Origin: DATAGF01 sp963819845
Lineage (GTDB): Bacteria > Actinomycetota > Thermoleophilia > Miltoncostaeales > Miltoncostaeaceae
Length of the DNA: 64,000 bases
Assembly: GCA_963819845.1 (NCBI GenBank)
Contig: CAWFXQ010000009.1
Span: 1-64,000, forward strand
Direction: 5' to 3'
The translations under genes and the position numbers were made by a program. Each line of letters opens with the position of its first letter. Position 1 is the first letter of the stretch. Below, piece after piece: positions 52,803 through 61,208 of this stretch. The notes under the pieces are model-generated. The model had not been told where the DNA came from and searched no databases. It saw only the letters and a list, made by a program, of their open reading frames with translations.

Positions 52803-52856
52803 CTTGCGCGCAAGATACTTGCCGGGAAGCGATCTGTCAAGTGGCTTGCCCGCAAG
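52803..52856. promoter_or_regulatory. Triple MarR-type operator array
   Basis: CTTGCGCGCAAG (52803-52814), CTTGCCGGGAAG (52818-52829) and CTTGCCCGCAAG (52845-52856), just before the marR start at 52862. Two are perfect palindromes apart from the centre, and CAAGTGGCTTG bridges the second and third. This is the TTGC-x2-GCAA class bound by MarR dimers, so autorepression is likely. Confidence 0.65.
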
Positions 52857-52861
52857 CTACG

Positions 52862-53416
52862 GTGGGGCGGTGCCGGGACACTCCGAGGACGCCGTTCGAC
52901 CGGATCGCCGGGCAGTGGCACCGCGAACGCCCAGAGCTCGACACCGCCCCCATGGAGCTGATCGGCCGCGTCTCGCGCGCCGCCGCCCTGCTGCAGCGCG
53001 AGATCGACGCCCTCTTCGCCGAGCACGGCCTCACGGGCGGCGACTTCGACGTGCTGGCGGCGCTCCGCCGGCCGGGGCCGCCCTACCGCCTGACGCCCGG
53101 CGCCCTGAGCCGCTCGACCATGGTCACGACCGGCGGCATGACCAAGCGGCTCGACCGCCTCGAGGCGCGCGGCCTGATCCGGCGCGAGCCGGACCCGAGC
53201 GACCGGCGGGGGCGCCGGATATCGCTGACGGCGGAGGGCCTCGCGCTCGTCGACCAGGTCGTCGAGGCCCACTTCCGCAACGAGGCGCGGCTGCTCGCGG
53301 GGCTCCGGCCCGCGAAGCGGGCGCAGCTCGTCGCGCTTCTGCGAGAGCTGCTGCTGGCCCTCGAGGGCCCCGCCGCGGTCAGCGGCCCGACAGGCGGGTC
53401 TCGAAGAACGCCCTGA
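52862..53416 (+). CDS. MarR-family transcriptional regulator
   Basis: 184 residues. Winged helix: ALLQREIDALFAEHGLTGGDFDVLAALRR, then LSRSTMVTTGGMTKRLDRLEARGLIRREPDPSDRRGRRISLT (pieces) with the wing DRRGRR. GTG 52862 follows the operator array. Its 3' end overlaps the convergent PilZ gene by 38 bases. It probably controls itself; a further target is not visible. Ligand unknown. Confidence 0.88.
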   Translation: MGRCRDTPRTPFDRIAGQWHRERPELDTAPMELIGRVSRAAALLQREIDALFAEHGLTGGDFDVLAALRRPGPPYRLTPGALSRSTMVTTGGMTKRLDRLEARGLIRREPDPSDRRGRRISLTAEGLALVDQVVEAHFRNEARLLAGLRPAKRAQLVALLRELLLALEGPAAVSGPTGGSRRTP

Positions 53417-53714
53417 TCGCCTCCCGGCCGCCCCCCGCCGCCGCCTCCGCGAATCGCGCGGCGAGCCCTCCGGAGTCGTGACCATCCCGCCGCACGACCT
53501 CCGCGTCGAGCGCGTGCCAGCCCATCTCCGCCAGCTCGATCTCGATCCTCACCTGGCCCGCCGACGGGAAGTCCGTGCCGGCGAGCAGCACGCCGCCCTC
53601 GCTGAGGTTGACGCTCTGGGCCTCGATGACGGCGCCGTCGGCGATCACCCGAGCGGGAAGCTCGGCCGGCGCCCTGGGATGGGCGCGGCGCTCGTCCTGG
53701 GTCGGCTCGGCCAT
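53379..53714 (-). CDS. PilZ-domain protein
   Basis: 111 residues. DERRAHPRAPAELPARV carries the R-x3-R c-di-GMP motif (RRAHPR) and SVNLSEGGVLLAG the D/N-x-S-x-x-G motif (NLSEGG). So it is a single-domain c-di-GMP receptor. ATG 53714 behind GGGAGGGGAG. Confidence 0.82.
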   Translation of the reverse strand: MAEPTQDERRAHPRAPAELPARVIADGAVIEAQSVNLSEGGVLLAGTDFPSAGQVRIEIELAEMGWHALDAEVVRRDGHDSGGLAARFAEAAAGGGREAIRAFFETRLSGR

Positions 53715-53748
53715 CTCCCCTCCCTCCTCGACCCCCACGGCGTGCAGC

Positions 53749-54226
53749 CTACCGGTCGAGGGGAAGCGCCCGCTCGTAGACGATCCGGTCGGCCCCGGGG
53801 CCGAGATGGTCCGGGGCCGGGGCGCCGGTGAACCCGAGGCGCTCGTGGAAGCGCCGCGAGGCGAGCCGGTCGGGCGCCGCGAGCGCGCGCACCCGGCGGC
53901 ACCCGCGCCCGGCCGCGCGGGCGCAGAACTCGCGGTAGAGGCGCTCGCCCGCGCCGCGCCCGCGCCACTCCGGCGCGACAACGTGCATGTGGACGTACGC
54001 CAGGCCGGGCTCGGCCTCGCTCACCAGCCCGAGCAGGAAGCCGGCCGGGGCGCCCGCGTCGTCCTCGAGCCAGACGCCCGAGGGGCCGAGCTGCTCGAAG
54101 AAGAGCCGGTGCATGACGAGCCCCACCGGGTGGCCGAACCAGGCGTCGGCGACGGCGCGGGCGCGCGGGTAGTCGTCGCCGCGCAGCGCCCGCGACCGCA
54201 GGGCGGCGGGGTCGCGCGGCGCCGGC
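53749..54226 (-). CDS. GNAT-family acetyltransferase, start unclear
   Basis: About 155 residues. LAYVHMHVVAPEWRGRGAGERLYREF is the acetyl-CoA site (R-x-x-G-x-G/A), followed by LASRRFHERLGF. No ATG, GTG or TTG lies at a sensible place after the ferritin stop. The frame is, however, open back into the G9 tract that ends ferritin: one more G there would fuse this domain in frame to ferritin. A rare CTG start near 54199 is the other option. Confidence 0.65.
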
Positions 54227-54227
54227 G

Positions 54228-54734
54228 CTACCCCCCCCCGTCCCCCGCGCCGGCCGAGCGCGCCACGTAGTCCTCCACGAGCAGCAGGTTCCGGTCGCCG
54301 GCGCGCCGCACGATCTGCAGCAGCTCGGACATTGTCTTGACCTCCTCGACCTGCTCCGTGACGAACCACTGGAGGAAGACCTGGGTGGCGTGGTCGTTCT
54401 TCTCGACGGCCAGGTTCATCGCGGCGTCGATGTGGGCGGTGACCGAGTTCTCCCAGTCGAGGCTCAGGGCCACGGCCTCCTCGGCGCTCTCGAAGGCCGC
54501 CTTGGGGGCGTTCAGGCCCGGGATCGCCACCGACCCGCCGACGTCCTGGATGAACGCCAGGAACTTCATGGCGTGCCCGTGCTCCTCGGCGGCCTGCTCG
54601 GAGAAGAACCGGGTCAGCTCCGGGAGCCCCTCCGCGTCGAACCAGCTCGAGACCGCCAGGTACTGGAGATGGGCCTCGAGCTCGCGGCCCATCTGGGCGT
54701 TGAGTGCGTCGGCGACGGCGGTCTCGATGGGCAT
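54228..54734 (-). CDS. Ferritin
   Basis: 168 residues, four-helix ferritin. Ferroxidase residues are visible in ELEAHLQYLAVSSWF, EQAAEEHGHAMKFLAFI (E-E-H-x-H) and FLQWFVTEQVEEVKT. The length and pattern fit bacterial ferritin A, without haem-binding Met. It stores iron as Fe(III). ATG 54734. The gene ends in a run of nine G before TAG. Confidence 0.92.
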   Translation of the reverse strand: MPIETAVADALNAQMGRELEAHLQYLAVSSWFDAEGLPELTRFFSEQAAEEHGHAMKFLAFIQDVGGSVAIPGLNAPKAAFESAEEAVALSLDWENSVTAHIDAAMNLAVEKNDHATQVFLQWFVTEQVEEVKTMSELLQIVRRAGDRNLLLVEDYVARSAGAGDGGG

Positions 54735-54847
54735 TCGCGGCTCCTCCGGACGGGTGCGGAAAGTCTAGCGACGCCCCATCCGGCCGGGGGTCGCGCCGCC
54801 CCGGGGGGGCCGCTAGGGTCCGCCGCGCCATTTCGGAAAGGACCCCC

Positions 54848-55750
54848 ATGCCGCGCCCGCGCCGCCCCCTCGCGTGCCTCGCCGCCGCCGGCGTCGTCGC
54901 GGTGATCGCGGGCTGCGGCGGCGGGGGATCCGACGGCCTCAGCGCCGACGAGTTCCGGGAGCAGGCCGACGCCGTCTGCGCCGACGCGAACGCGCGCCTC
55001 GACGCCCTCACCGAGCCGGCCTCGGGAGCCGAGGTGCTCCCCTTCCTCCAGTCCGGGCTGCCGATCCAGGCCGAGCAGCTCGACCGGATCCGGGAGCTCG
55101 AGCCCCCGGAGGATCTCCAGCCCGCGGTCGACGAGGCCACCGAGCTGCTGCAGCAGCGCCAGGACGCCATCCAGGACGCTGCCGACCGCATCGCCGCCGG
55201 CGAGGACCCCGAGGCCGTGATCGCGGAGATCGACCCGGAGGTGGACCGCCTGCGCGACGAGGCCCGGGCGAAGGCGCAGGAGCTGGGGCTGACGGTCTGC
55301 GGATCGGGCGACGACGATCCCGGCACGGCCACCGCGGGCACCGTGGCGACCGCGCCGGACACGCCGACCGGGACCACCGCCGGCGCGACCGGTGCGACCG
55401 CGCAGTACAACGCGGACGTTCGAGCGGCGCTCGCCTCACTCAGCAGCGTGTCCGAACAGCTTCAGGCGGCGACGAGCCTCGGGGATCTCCAGGCGCGGGT
55501 CCCGGGAGCCCGCTCGGAGCTCGGTGAGTTCGACGCGACCATCGCGACCATCGCCGGCTACCAGTTCGACGACGCGACCCTCGAAGCCCAACGAGCGCGG
55601 GTGGTCGCGGCCGGGCCGGACGTCAGCGCCGCGCTGCGCGACTTCCTGGCCGCGGCCGCGGCCGGCGATCCCGAGTCGGTCCAGTCTCTGCTGCCCGAGA
55701 TCGTCGAGGCCAACGCCGAGTTCGTCGCCGCGGCGAACATCCCGGGGTGA
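54848..55750 (+). CDS. Secreted lipoprotein of unknown function
   Basis: 300 residues. Lipobox VIAGC with Cys at about 23 after a short hydrophobic signal. Two similar helical segments flank a Thr/Ala/Gly-rich linker (GTATAGTVATAPDTPTGTT): residues 35-150 (LSADEFREQADAVCADANARL) and 180-300 (NADVRAALASLSSVSEQL). The linker is typical of actinobacterial cell-wall-spanning proteins. No enzymatic motif. ATG 54848 behind GGAAAGGA. Confidence 0.75.
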   Translation: MPRPRRPLACLAAAGVVAVIAGCGGGGSDGLSADEFREQADAVCADANARLDALTEPASGAEVLPFLQSGLPIQAEQLDRIRELEPPEDLQPAVDEATELLQQRQDAIQDAADRIAAGEDPEAVIAEIDPEVDRLRDEARAKAQELGLTVCGSGDDDPGTATAGTVATAPDTPTGTTAGATGATAQYNADVRAALASLSSVSEQLQAATSLGDLQARVPGARSELGEFDATIATIAGYQFDDATLEAQRARVVAAGPDVSAALRDFLAAAAAGDPESVQSLLPEIVEANAEFVAAANIPG

Positions 55751-55753
55751 ACG

Positions 55754-56002
55754 TCACCGGCGGCCGGCCTGCCGCCGCGCCCGCTCGGAGCGGGTGGCGC
55801 CGACGATCGCGGCGGTAAGCAGGAGCCCCCAGAAGACCCCGTAGCTGAGCCCGCGCCAGACGGGCTGGTTGAGCAGGAACACGTGGCCCGCCCACAGCAG
55901 CAGCACCGCGAGCGGGGCGACGACCGCCACCTGGACGCCGACGTGGAGGTTCTCCCAGCGGCGCAGCCACGCGGGGGGCGGCGATCTGCGGGCGGTGCTC
56001 AC
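55754..56002 (-). CDS. Small two-pass membrane protein
   Basis: 82 residues with two hydrophobic segments (VGVQVAVVAPLAVLLLWAGH and GLSYGVFWGLLLTAAIVGA) and basic ends. No family recognised. Convergent with the lipoprotein gene, three bases apart. Confidence 0.6.
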   Translation of the reverse strand: MSTARRSPPPAWLRRWENLHVGVQVAVVAPLAVLLLWAGHVFLLNQPVWRGLSYGVFWGLLLTAAIVGATRSERARRQAGRR

Positions 56003-56045
56003 CCGACCGAGGATACGCCGGGCGGCGGTCTCCTAGACTGCCCCG

Positions 56046-57542
56046 GTGCCGGGACGCTCGTCACCGCAGTGGGAGCTCTTCGCCGACTGGGCCGGCACCC
56101 TGGCCGACCTGGGGGGCGCGGCGGGCCTCCTGGGATGGGACCGCGAGACGCTGATGCCCCCGGCGGGCGCCGAGAGCCGGGCGCGCCAGCTGGGGACCCT
56201 CGCCGCCCTGCGGCACCGGGAGCTGGTGCGGCCGGACGCGGGCGCCGCCATCGACGCCCTCCGCGATGAGGGGGACGCGCTCGACGAGGACGCCCGGGGC
56301 ATGCTGCGGCTGGCCGCGCGCGAGCGCGACCGGGCCGTGCGGGTGCCCGAGGCGCTCGTGCGCGAGATCACCGAGGCCGGGTCCCGCTGCGTCTCGGCCT
56401 GGATCGCGGCGCGCGCCGCCGACGACTTCCCGGCCTACGCGGGCCCGCTGGCGCGGGTGATCGAGCTCAAGCGCCGCGAGGCCGAGGCGATCGGGGTCGG
56501 CGACGAGCCCTACGACGCCCTCCTCGACGGCTTCGAGCCCGGGGCGCGCGCGGCCGCCCTCGAGCCAGTGTTCGCCGACCTGCGCGAGCGCCTCGCCCCG
56601 ATCGTGGCGGCGGCGTCCGAGCGCGAGGCGTCCGAGCTGCCGCCCCGCGACTGGCCCGAGGACGCCCAGATCGCGCTCGCTCACGACCTCGCCTCGCTGG
56701 TCGGGTTCGACGAGTCGGCGGGCGTGATCGCCCGCTCGGCCCATCCCTTCACCAGCTCGCCCCACGCCGGCGACGTGCGCTTCACCACGCGCGTCTCCCG
56801 CGACAACCCGCTCAGCAACATCGGCGCCGTCATGCACGAGCTCGGGCATGCGCTCTACGAGCAGGGCCTGCCGGCCGACGTCGACCGCACCCCCCTGCAC
56901 GACGCCCCCTCGCTGGGCGCGCACGAGTCGCAGTCCCGCTTCTGGGAGAACCAGATCGGCCACACCCCGGCCTTCTGGACAGCGCTCGAGCCGGCCCTCC
57001 GCCGCCGGTTCCCCGAGGCGATGACCGGCCTCGACCCGGCCCTCCTGCACCGGGCGGCGCACGTGGTGCGGCCGTCGCTGATACGCGTCGAGGCCGACGA
57101 GGTCACCTACAACCTGCACATCGTCCTGCGCTTCGAGCTTGAGCTGGCCCTGATCCGCGGCGACCTGGCCGTGGCCGACCTGCCCGGCGCGTTCTCCGAC
57201 GGCATGGAGCGGCTGCTGGGCATCCGGCCCCCGAGCGATGCCGTCGGGGCCATGCAGGACATCCACTGGGCCGACGGCCTGGTCGGCTACTTCCCGACCT
57301 ACACGCTGGGGAACCTCTACGCCGCCCAGCTCGCCGAGGCCGCCGACGCCGAGCTGGGGGGCATCGAGCGGGCCGTCGAGGAGGGCCGGCTCGACGAGGT
57401 GCTGGGGTTCATGCGCGACCGCGTCCACCGCCACGGGGCGCGGCTCGACACGACCGACCTGATGCGGCGGGCCACCGGGCGCGAGCTGGGCCCGGACGCC
57501 CTGATCGCCCACCTTGAGCGGTCCTACGCCGCGGGCGCCTGA
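56046..57542 (+). CDS. M32-family carboxypeptidase (Taq type)
   Basis: 498 residues. Zinc motif AVMHELGHALYEQGL (HExxH) with the third ligand Glu in GAHESQSRFWEN; LLGWDRETLMPP near the N-terminus and HIVLRFELELALI in the C-terminal part are M32 hallmarks. Removes C-terminal residues from peptides in the cytosol. GTG 56046. Confidence 0.92.
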   Translation: MPGRSSPQWELFADWAGTLADLGGAAGLLGWDRETLMPPAGAESRARQLGTLAALRHRELVRPDAGAAIDALRDEGDALDEDARGMLRLAARERDRAVRVPEALVREITEAGSRCVSAWIAARAADDFPAYAGPLARVIELKRREAEAIGVGDEPYDALLDGFEPGARAAALEPVFADLRERLAPIVAAASEREASELPPRDWPEDAQIALAHDLASLVGFDESAGVIARSAHPFTSSPHAGDVRFTTRVSRDNPLSNIGAVMHELGHALYEQGLPADVDRTPLHDAPSLGAHESQSRFWENQIGHTPAFWTALEPALRRRFPEAMTGLDPALLHRAAHVVRPSLIRVEADEVTYNLHIVLRFELELALIRGDLAVADLPGAFSDGMERLLGIRPPSDAVGAMQDIHWADGLVGYFPTYTLGNLYAAQLAEAADAELGGIERAVEEGRLDEVLGFMRDRVHRHGARLDTTDLMRRATGRELGPDALIAHLERSYAAGA

Positions 57543-57546
57543 GCGC

Positions 57547-58323
57547 TCAGGCGCGCGCCAGGAACATGAAGCGGTTGAGGCAGAAGAAGTAGCCCGCGCC
57601 CATGCCGCGCAGGCCCGCGGCCCACGCCTCGGCCTCCTCGGGCGACACGCCGGCGCGGCCGGCGGCGAAGTCGGCCACCAGCCCCAGGAGCCCGCCGCTG
57701 AAGGTCTCCCGCGGGTCGCCGACGTTGAGCATTGGCACGACCGCCGTCGACTCCAGGGCGAGGCCGGCGCCCCCCAGCAGCTCGGGCAGCCGCCGCGGCA
57801 GGTCCCGGTGGGCCAGGTGCTCGTCCCAGGCGGCGATCACCCGCGCCATCAGGGCGTCGTCGGAGGAGCGCCAGACCAGCGAGTCCCAGTCGGTGTCCAG
57901 CACCAGCAGCCGCCCGCCCGGGCGCAGCACCCGGCGGGCCTCGACGAGCGCGGCGGCGATGCCGGGGACGTACTCGTACACCTGCGTCGCCACGGCGAGG
58001 TCGAAGGCCGCGTCGCCGGCCGGGAGCGGCCCGCCCGCGTCGCCCTCGACGAGCTCGAGGGGCGCCGCGCCGGAGCCGCAGTCGCGCCGGGCGGCGATCG
58101 CGAGCATGCTGGGGCTGGCGTCGAGCCCCACGACGCGCCCCTCCGCGCCCACCGCCCGGGCGATCTGGCACGCGAGCAGCCCCGGGCCGCACCCCAGGTC
58201 GATGGCCCGCTCGCCCGGCGCGGGCGCGAGCGCCTCCATCACGACCCGCCGCTGCTCCACCACGTCGGCCGTCCCGTAGACCCGCTCGACCGCCCGGGAG
58301 GCCTGCTCGTCGAACTCGAGCAT
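57547..58323 (-). CDS. SAM-dependent methyltransferase (class I)
   Basis: 258 residues. SAM motif AIDLGCGPGLLACQIARAVG, acidic VVGLDAS, motif II DLAVATQVYEYV and post-motif RRVLRPGGRLLVLDTDW. Nearest in pattern to UbiE/Coq5 or phosphatidylethanolamine methyltransferases. No Cys triad of arsenite methyltransferases, so no link to the aio locus. ATG 58323, 20 bases after PPGK. Confidence 0.82.
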   Translation of the reverse strand: MLEFDEQASRAVERVYGTADVVEQRRVVMEALAPAPGERAIDLGCGPGLLACQIARAVGAEGRVVGLDASPSMLAIAARRDCGSGAAPLELVEGDAGGPLPAGDAAFDLAVATQVYEYVPGIAAALVEARRVLRPGGRLLVLDTDWDSLVWRSSDDALMARVIAAWDEHLAHRDLPRRLPELLGGAGLALESTAVVPMLNVGDPRETFSGGLLGLVADFAAGRAGVSPEEAEAWAAGLRGMGAGYFFCLNRFMFLARA

Positions 58324-58343
58324 CCCGGCCGCCGCCGCCTCGG

Positions 58344-59144
58344 TCAGGCGGCGGGCCGGCGCCGGGTCGCCGGCCGGCGGGGTGCCCTCGGCCGCGGCGG
58401 CGCGAGCAGCTCGCGCGCGCGGATCGCCGCCCCGACGATCCCCGCCTCGTTGCGCAGGGTCGCGGCCACCACCGGCGGCCGCACGTCGAGCAGCGGCACG
58501 AAGCGGTCCGCCTTCTTGGAGACGCCTCCGCCGAGGATCACCAGGTCCGGCCAGACGAGCGCGTCGACGCGGTCGATGTACTCGATCAGCAGCGGCGCCC
58601 ACTGGGCGAAGGAGAGCCCCCTGCGGTCGCGCGCGCCGGACGAGGCGCGCCGCTCGGCGTCCTTGCCGCGGATCTCGATGTGCCCCAGCTCCGTGTTGGG
58701 CACCAGCGTGCCGTCGACGAAGAGCGCGGAGCCGATCCCCGTGCCGAGCGTCAGCAGCAGGATGACCCCTTGGACGCCCTTGCCCGCGCCGAAGCGGACC
58801 TCGGCCAGGCCGGCGGCGTCGGCGTCGTTGATCACCGAGCACGGGCGCCCGATCGCCTTCGAGAACGCCGCGCCGGCGTCGACGCCGACCCAGCTCTTGT
58901 GGATGTTGGCCGCCATCATCGCCCGGCCGCCGCAGATCGGGCTCGGCAGGCCGATCCCCACCGGGCCCTCGTCCGGCCCCAGGTCGGCGACGAGCGCCGC
59001 CGCGGCGGCGACGACCGCGGCCGGCTTCGCCGGCTGGGGCGTCTCCACCCGCATGCGCTCGCCCGCCAGATCGCCCCGCCGCGCGTCGACGAGCGCGCCC
59101 TTGATCCCGGTGCCGCCGATGTTGACCCCGATGAGCCCTCTCAT
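58344..59144 (-). CDS. ppgK: Polyphosphate glucokinase
   Basis: 266 residues of the ROK superfamily. IGVNIGGTGIKGALVD (phosphate loop), INDADAAGLAEVRFGAG, LLLTLGTGIGSALFVDG and ELGHIEIRG match PPGK, which phosphorylates glucose with polyphosphate or ATP and is typical of actinobacteria. Catalytic Asp in NDADAA. The C-terminal tail is proline/arginine-rich. ATG 59144 overlaps the apt stop (ATGA). Confidence 0.88.
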   Translation of the reverse strand: MRGLIGVNIGGTGIKGALVDARRGDLAGERMRVETPQPAKPAAVVAAAAALVADLGPDEGPVGIGLPSPICGGRAMMAANIHKSWVGVDAGAAFSKAIGRPCSVINDADAAGLAEVRFGAGKGVQGVILLLTLGTGIGSALFVDGTLVPNTELGHIEIRGKDAERRASSGARDRRGLSFAQWAPLLIEYIDRVDALVWPDLVILGGGVSKKADRFVPLLDVRPPVVAATLRNEAGIVGAAIRARELLAPPRPRAPRRPATRRRPAA

Positions 59145-59683
59145 GCCGCCTCGCTGTCGTAGGTGACCAGGGACAGGACGTCGTACCCTCTCAGGCGCTC
59201 GCGCCCCGGGAGGAAGGTGAGCTCGACGACGAACGCCAGGCCGACCACCACGCCGCCGAGGCGCTCGACCAGCCGGCACATCGCCAGGGCCGTCCCCCCC
59301 GTGGCGAGCAGGTCGTCGTGCACCAGCACCTTCTGGCGCGGCCGGACGGCGTCGCGGTGCACCTCCATGCTGTCGGTGCCGTACTCGAGCTCGTAGGACT
59401 CGCCGATCGTCTCCCACGGCAGCCGGCCCGCCTTGCGCGCCGCCGCCACCCCCACCCCCAGCGCCTGGGCGAGCGCGCCGCCGAGCACCAGCCCGCGCGC
59501 CTCGGCGGCCAGCACCAGCTCGGGCTGGCGCTCCCGCCCCCACGCGGCCATCCGGTCGACGCAGGCGGTCAGCCCTCGCGGGCTCTGGAAGAGGGGCATC
59601 AGGTCGTAGAAGAGGATCCCGGGATGGGGGTGGCCGGGGATCCTGCGGATCGCGCCGTCGATGTCGAACGCGGTCGCGCTCAC
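59141..59683 (-). CDS. apt: Adenine phosphoribosyltransferase
   Basis: 180 residues. PRPP loop VLVHDDLLATGGTALAM, start IRRIPGHPHPGILFYDLMPLFQ and AAEARGLVLGGALA are family hallmarks. Salvages adenine to AMP. GTG start at 59683 overlaps the MerR gene stop, and its stop overlaps ppgK, placing it inside one operon. Confidence 0.92.
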   Translation of the reverse strand: MSATAFDIDGAIRRIPGHPHPGILFYDLMPLFQSPRGLTACVDRMAAWGRERQPELVLAAEARGLVLGGALAQALGVGVAAARKAGRLPWETIGESYELEYGTDSMEVHRDAVRPRQKVLVHDDLLATGGTALAMCRLVERLGGVVVGLAFVVELTFLPGRERLRGYDVLSLVTYDSEAA

Positions 59684-60420
59684 GCGCTGACGATCTGGCG
59701 CAGCTCCGAGATCAGCATCAGGTGGCGCATGTGGGCGGCCAGGGCGGCCAGGCTCTCGAGCGCCTCCAGGGCCTCGCGCCTCCGGTCGGGGTTGCGCGAG
59801 CGCATGCCCACCGCCAGGAGCTGCTCCAGCAGGCCGGCCTCGCGCTCGGCGGCCACCCGGAAGATGCGCAGGTGCCGCGGCTCGACGCCGTACGACGAGA
59901 GCTCGAGGGCCGTCTGCACGACCTCGCGGTCGGTCTCGTCGAACCCCCCGCCGCCGGTCCGCCCGCCCACGAGGGCGTACTCCTCGAGAGCGCGCAGCAG
60001 GGCCGGGCCGGCACCGGTCGTGGCGAGGATCTCGGCCGCCGTGTAGCGCCGCGTGGGCGCCGGCTCTGCCAGCTGGGCGCGCTTGAGCTGCTTGGCCTGG
60101 TTGGCGACGCTGAACGCCCCCGTCGTGGACGACTCGAGCTCCTGGCGGATCACCCGCAGCGGCAGGAACTCGTCGCGCTGGAGCCGCAGGATCGTGCGCA
60201 GGCGCTCGACCTCGAGGGGCGAGTAGAGCCGGTATCCGCCCGCCGTGCGCTTGGGCGTGATCAGTTTCTGGTCCTCGAGGTAGCGGATCTTCGAGATCGA
60301 GATCGACGGGAAGTCGGCCTTCAGCAGGTCGCAGACGGCGCCGATCGTCATGGCGCCGTCCTCGCGGCCGGCGACCCCCTCGGGGACGTCGTCGTCGGGG
60401 ATCAGGCGCGGCTCGGTCAT
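59680..60420 (-). CDS. MerR-family regulator, FtsR-like
   Basis: 246 residues. The MerR DNA-binding domain starts MTIGAVCDLLKADFPSISISKIRYLEDQKLITPKRTAGGYRLYSP (read in parts); the C-terminal helical half senses no obvious ligand. Its place directly after a FHA gene, near a PgsA-like gene, equals the garA-ftsR (Rv1827-Rv1828) order of mycobacteria, where FtsR activates ftsZ. Overlaps FHA stop (ATGA) and apt start (GTGA). Confidence 0.82.
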   Translation of the reverse strand: MTEPRLIPDDDVPEGVAGREDGAMTIGAVCDLLKADFPSISISKIRYLEDQKLITPKRTAGGYRLYSPLEVERLRTILRLQRDEFLPLRVIRQELESSTTGAFSVANQAKQLKRAQLAEPAPTRRYTAAEILATTGAGPALLRALEEYALVGGRTGGGGFDETDREVVQTALELSSYGVEPRHLRIFRVAAEREAGLLEQLLAVGMRSRNPDRRREALEALESLAALAAHMRHLMLISELRQIVSA

Positions 60421-60875
60421 CCGCCCAGGAAGGTCAGCCGGAACTTCCCGATCTGGAGCTCGTCGCCGTCCTCGAGGGGCTCCTCCACCTCGATCCGGCG
60501 CCGGTTGACGTAGGTGCCGTTGAGGCTGCCGAGGTCGCGGAGCGAGGTGCGGTCGCCGTTGCGGATGACGACGGCGTGGTTGCGGGAGACGGTGACGTCG
60601 TCGAGGAAGACGTCGGAGGTGGGCTCGCGGCCGATGGTCACGGTGTCGCGGTCGAGCGAGAAGATCGCGCCCGGGGGCCCGCCCGCCCGCACGGCCAGCG
60701 TGGGGCCGTCGATCGCCGGGCCCTGCCAGGCGCCGGTCTCGGCCTCCTCGTCGCTGATCGCGAAGGGCCCCGTGATCTCGCCCGTGCCCTGGTTCTCGGC
60801 GATGAGCAGCGCGCCGCACCGCCCGCAGTACTTGTGCGCGTCGCTGTTGTGGAACCCGCATTCGGGGCAGTACAT
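60417..60875 (-). CDS. Zinc-ribbon FHA protein (GarA-like)
   Basis: 152 residues. N-terminal zinc ribbon CPECGFHNSDAHKYCGRC (four Cys), a linker, and a FHA domain: VTIGREPTSDVFLDD, VSRNHAVVIRNGD, LRDLGSLNGTYVNRRRI. It binds phosphothreonine. GarA/OdhI has a phosphorylated ETTS motif in place of the ribbon; that motif is absent here, so the metabolic switch of GarA may work differently. Confidence 0.85.
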   Translation of the reverse strand: MYCPECGFHNSDAHKYCGRCGALLIAENQGTGEITGPFAISDEEAETGAWQGPAIDGPTLAVRAGGPPGAIFSLDRDTVTIGREPTSDVFLDDVTVSRNHAVVIRNGDRTSLRDLGSLNGTYVNRRRIEVEEPLEDGDELQIGKFRLTFLGG

Positions 60876-60902
60876 CCCGACTCCCCCCTCCCCTCGCCGG
60901 TG

Positions 60903-61157
60903 CTAGTCCCCCTCGAGCCGGTCGAGGTCGGGGAGCCGCCCGGCCAGGATCCGGCTGAGCGCGTCCACGTCGACGACCGAGAGCTCACCCTCGTCGCGAC
61001 CCTGCAGGCGGCCGATCAGCTCGCTCTTGGCCAGCTCGATGCGGCCGTGCAGAAGGCGCCGCGCGCGCGAGACCTCCCGCTCCTCCTCGGTGAGCCGGCG
61101 GATCAGCTCCTTCAGCTCGGCGTCGCTGAGCGTGCTGAGGTCGGGCTGGGCATCCAT
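60903..61157 (-). CDS. RsiG-like small helical protein
   Basis: 84 residues, two helices. The segment EREVSRARRLLHGRIELAK fits the RsiG c-di-GMP motif E-x3-S-x2-R-x3-Q-x3-D up to the Arg, with His for Gln and Glu for Asp. RsiG is the c-di-GMP-dependent anti-sigma factor for WhiG in Streptomyces, and Rubrobacter has a short form with one motif copy. No sigma gene is in view. Role is an inference. ATG 61157. Confidence 0.55.
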   Translation of the reverse strand: MDAQPDLSTLSDAELKELIRRLTEEEREVSRARRLLHGRIELAKSELIGRLQGRDEGELSVVDVDALSRILAGRLPDLDRLEGD

Positions 61158-61208
61158 CGGGGCTCCTCGCGCGGCTGAGGGGCCAGCATAGCGACCGCGG
61201 GGCAACCC

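Noticed and set aside
57547..58323. Arsenite methyltransferase ArsM
   Set aside because: General class I methyltransferase motifs only; none of the conserved arsenic-binding Cys residues, and far from the aio locus.
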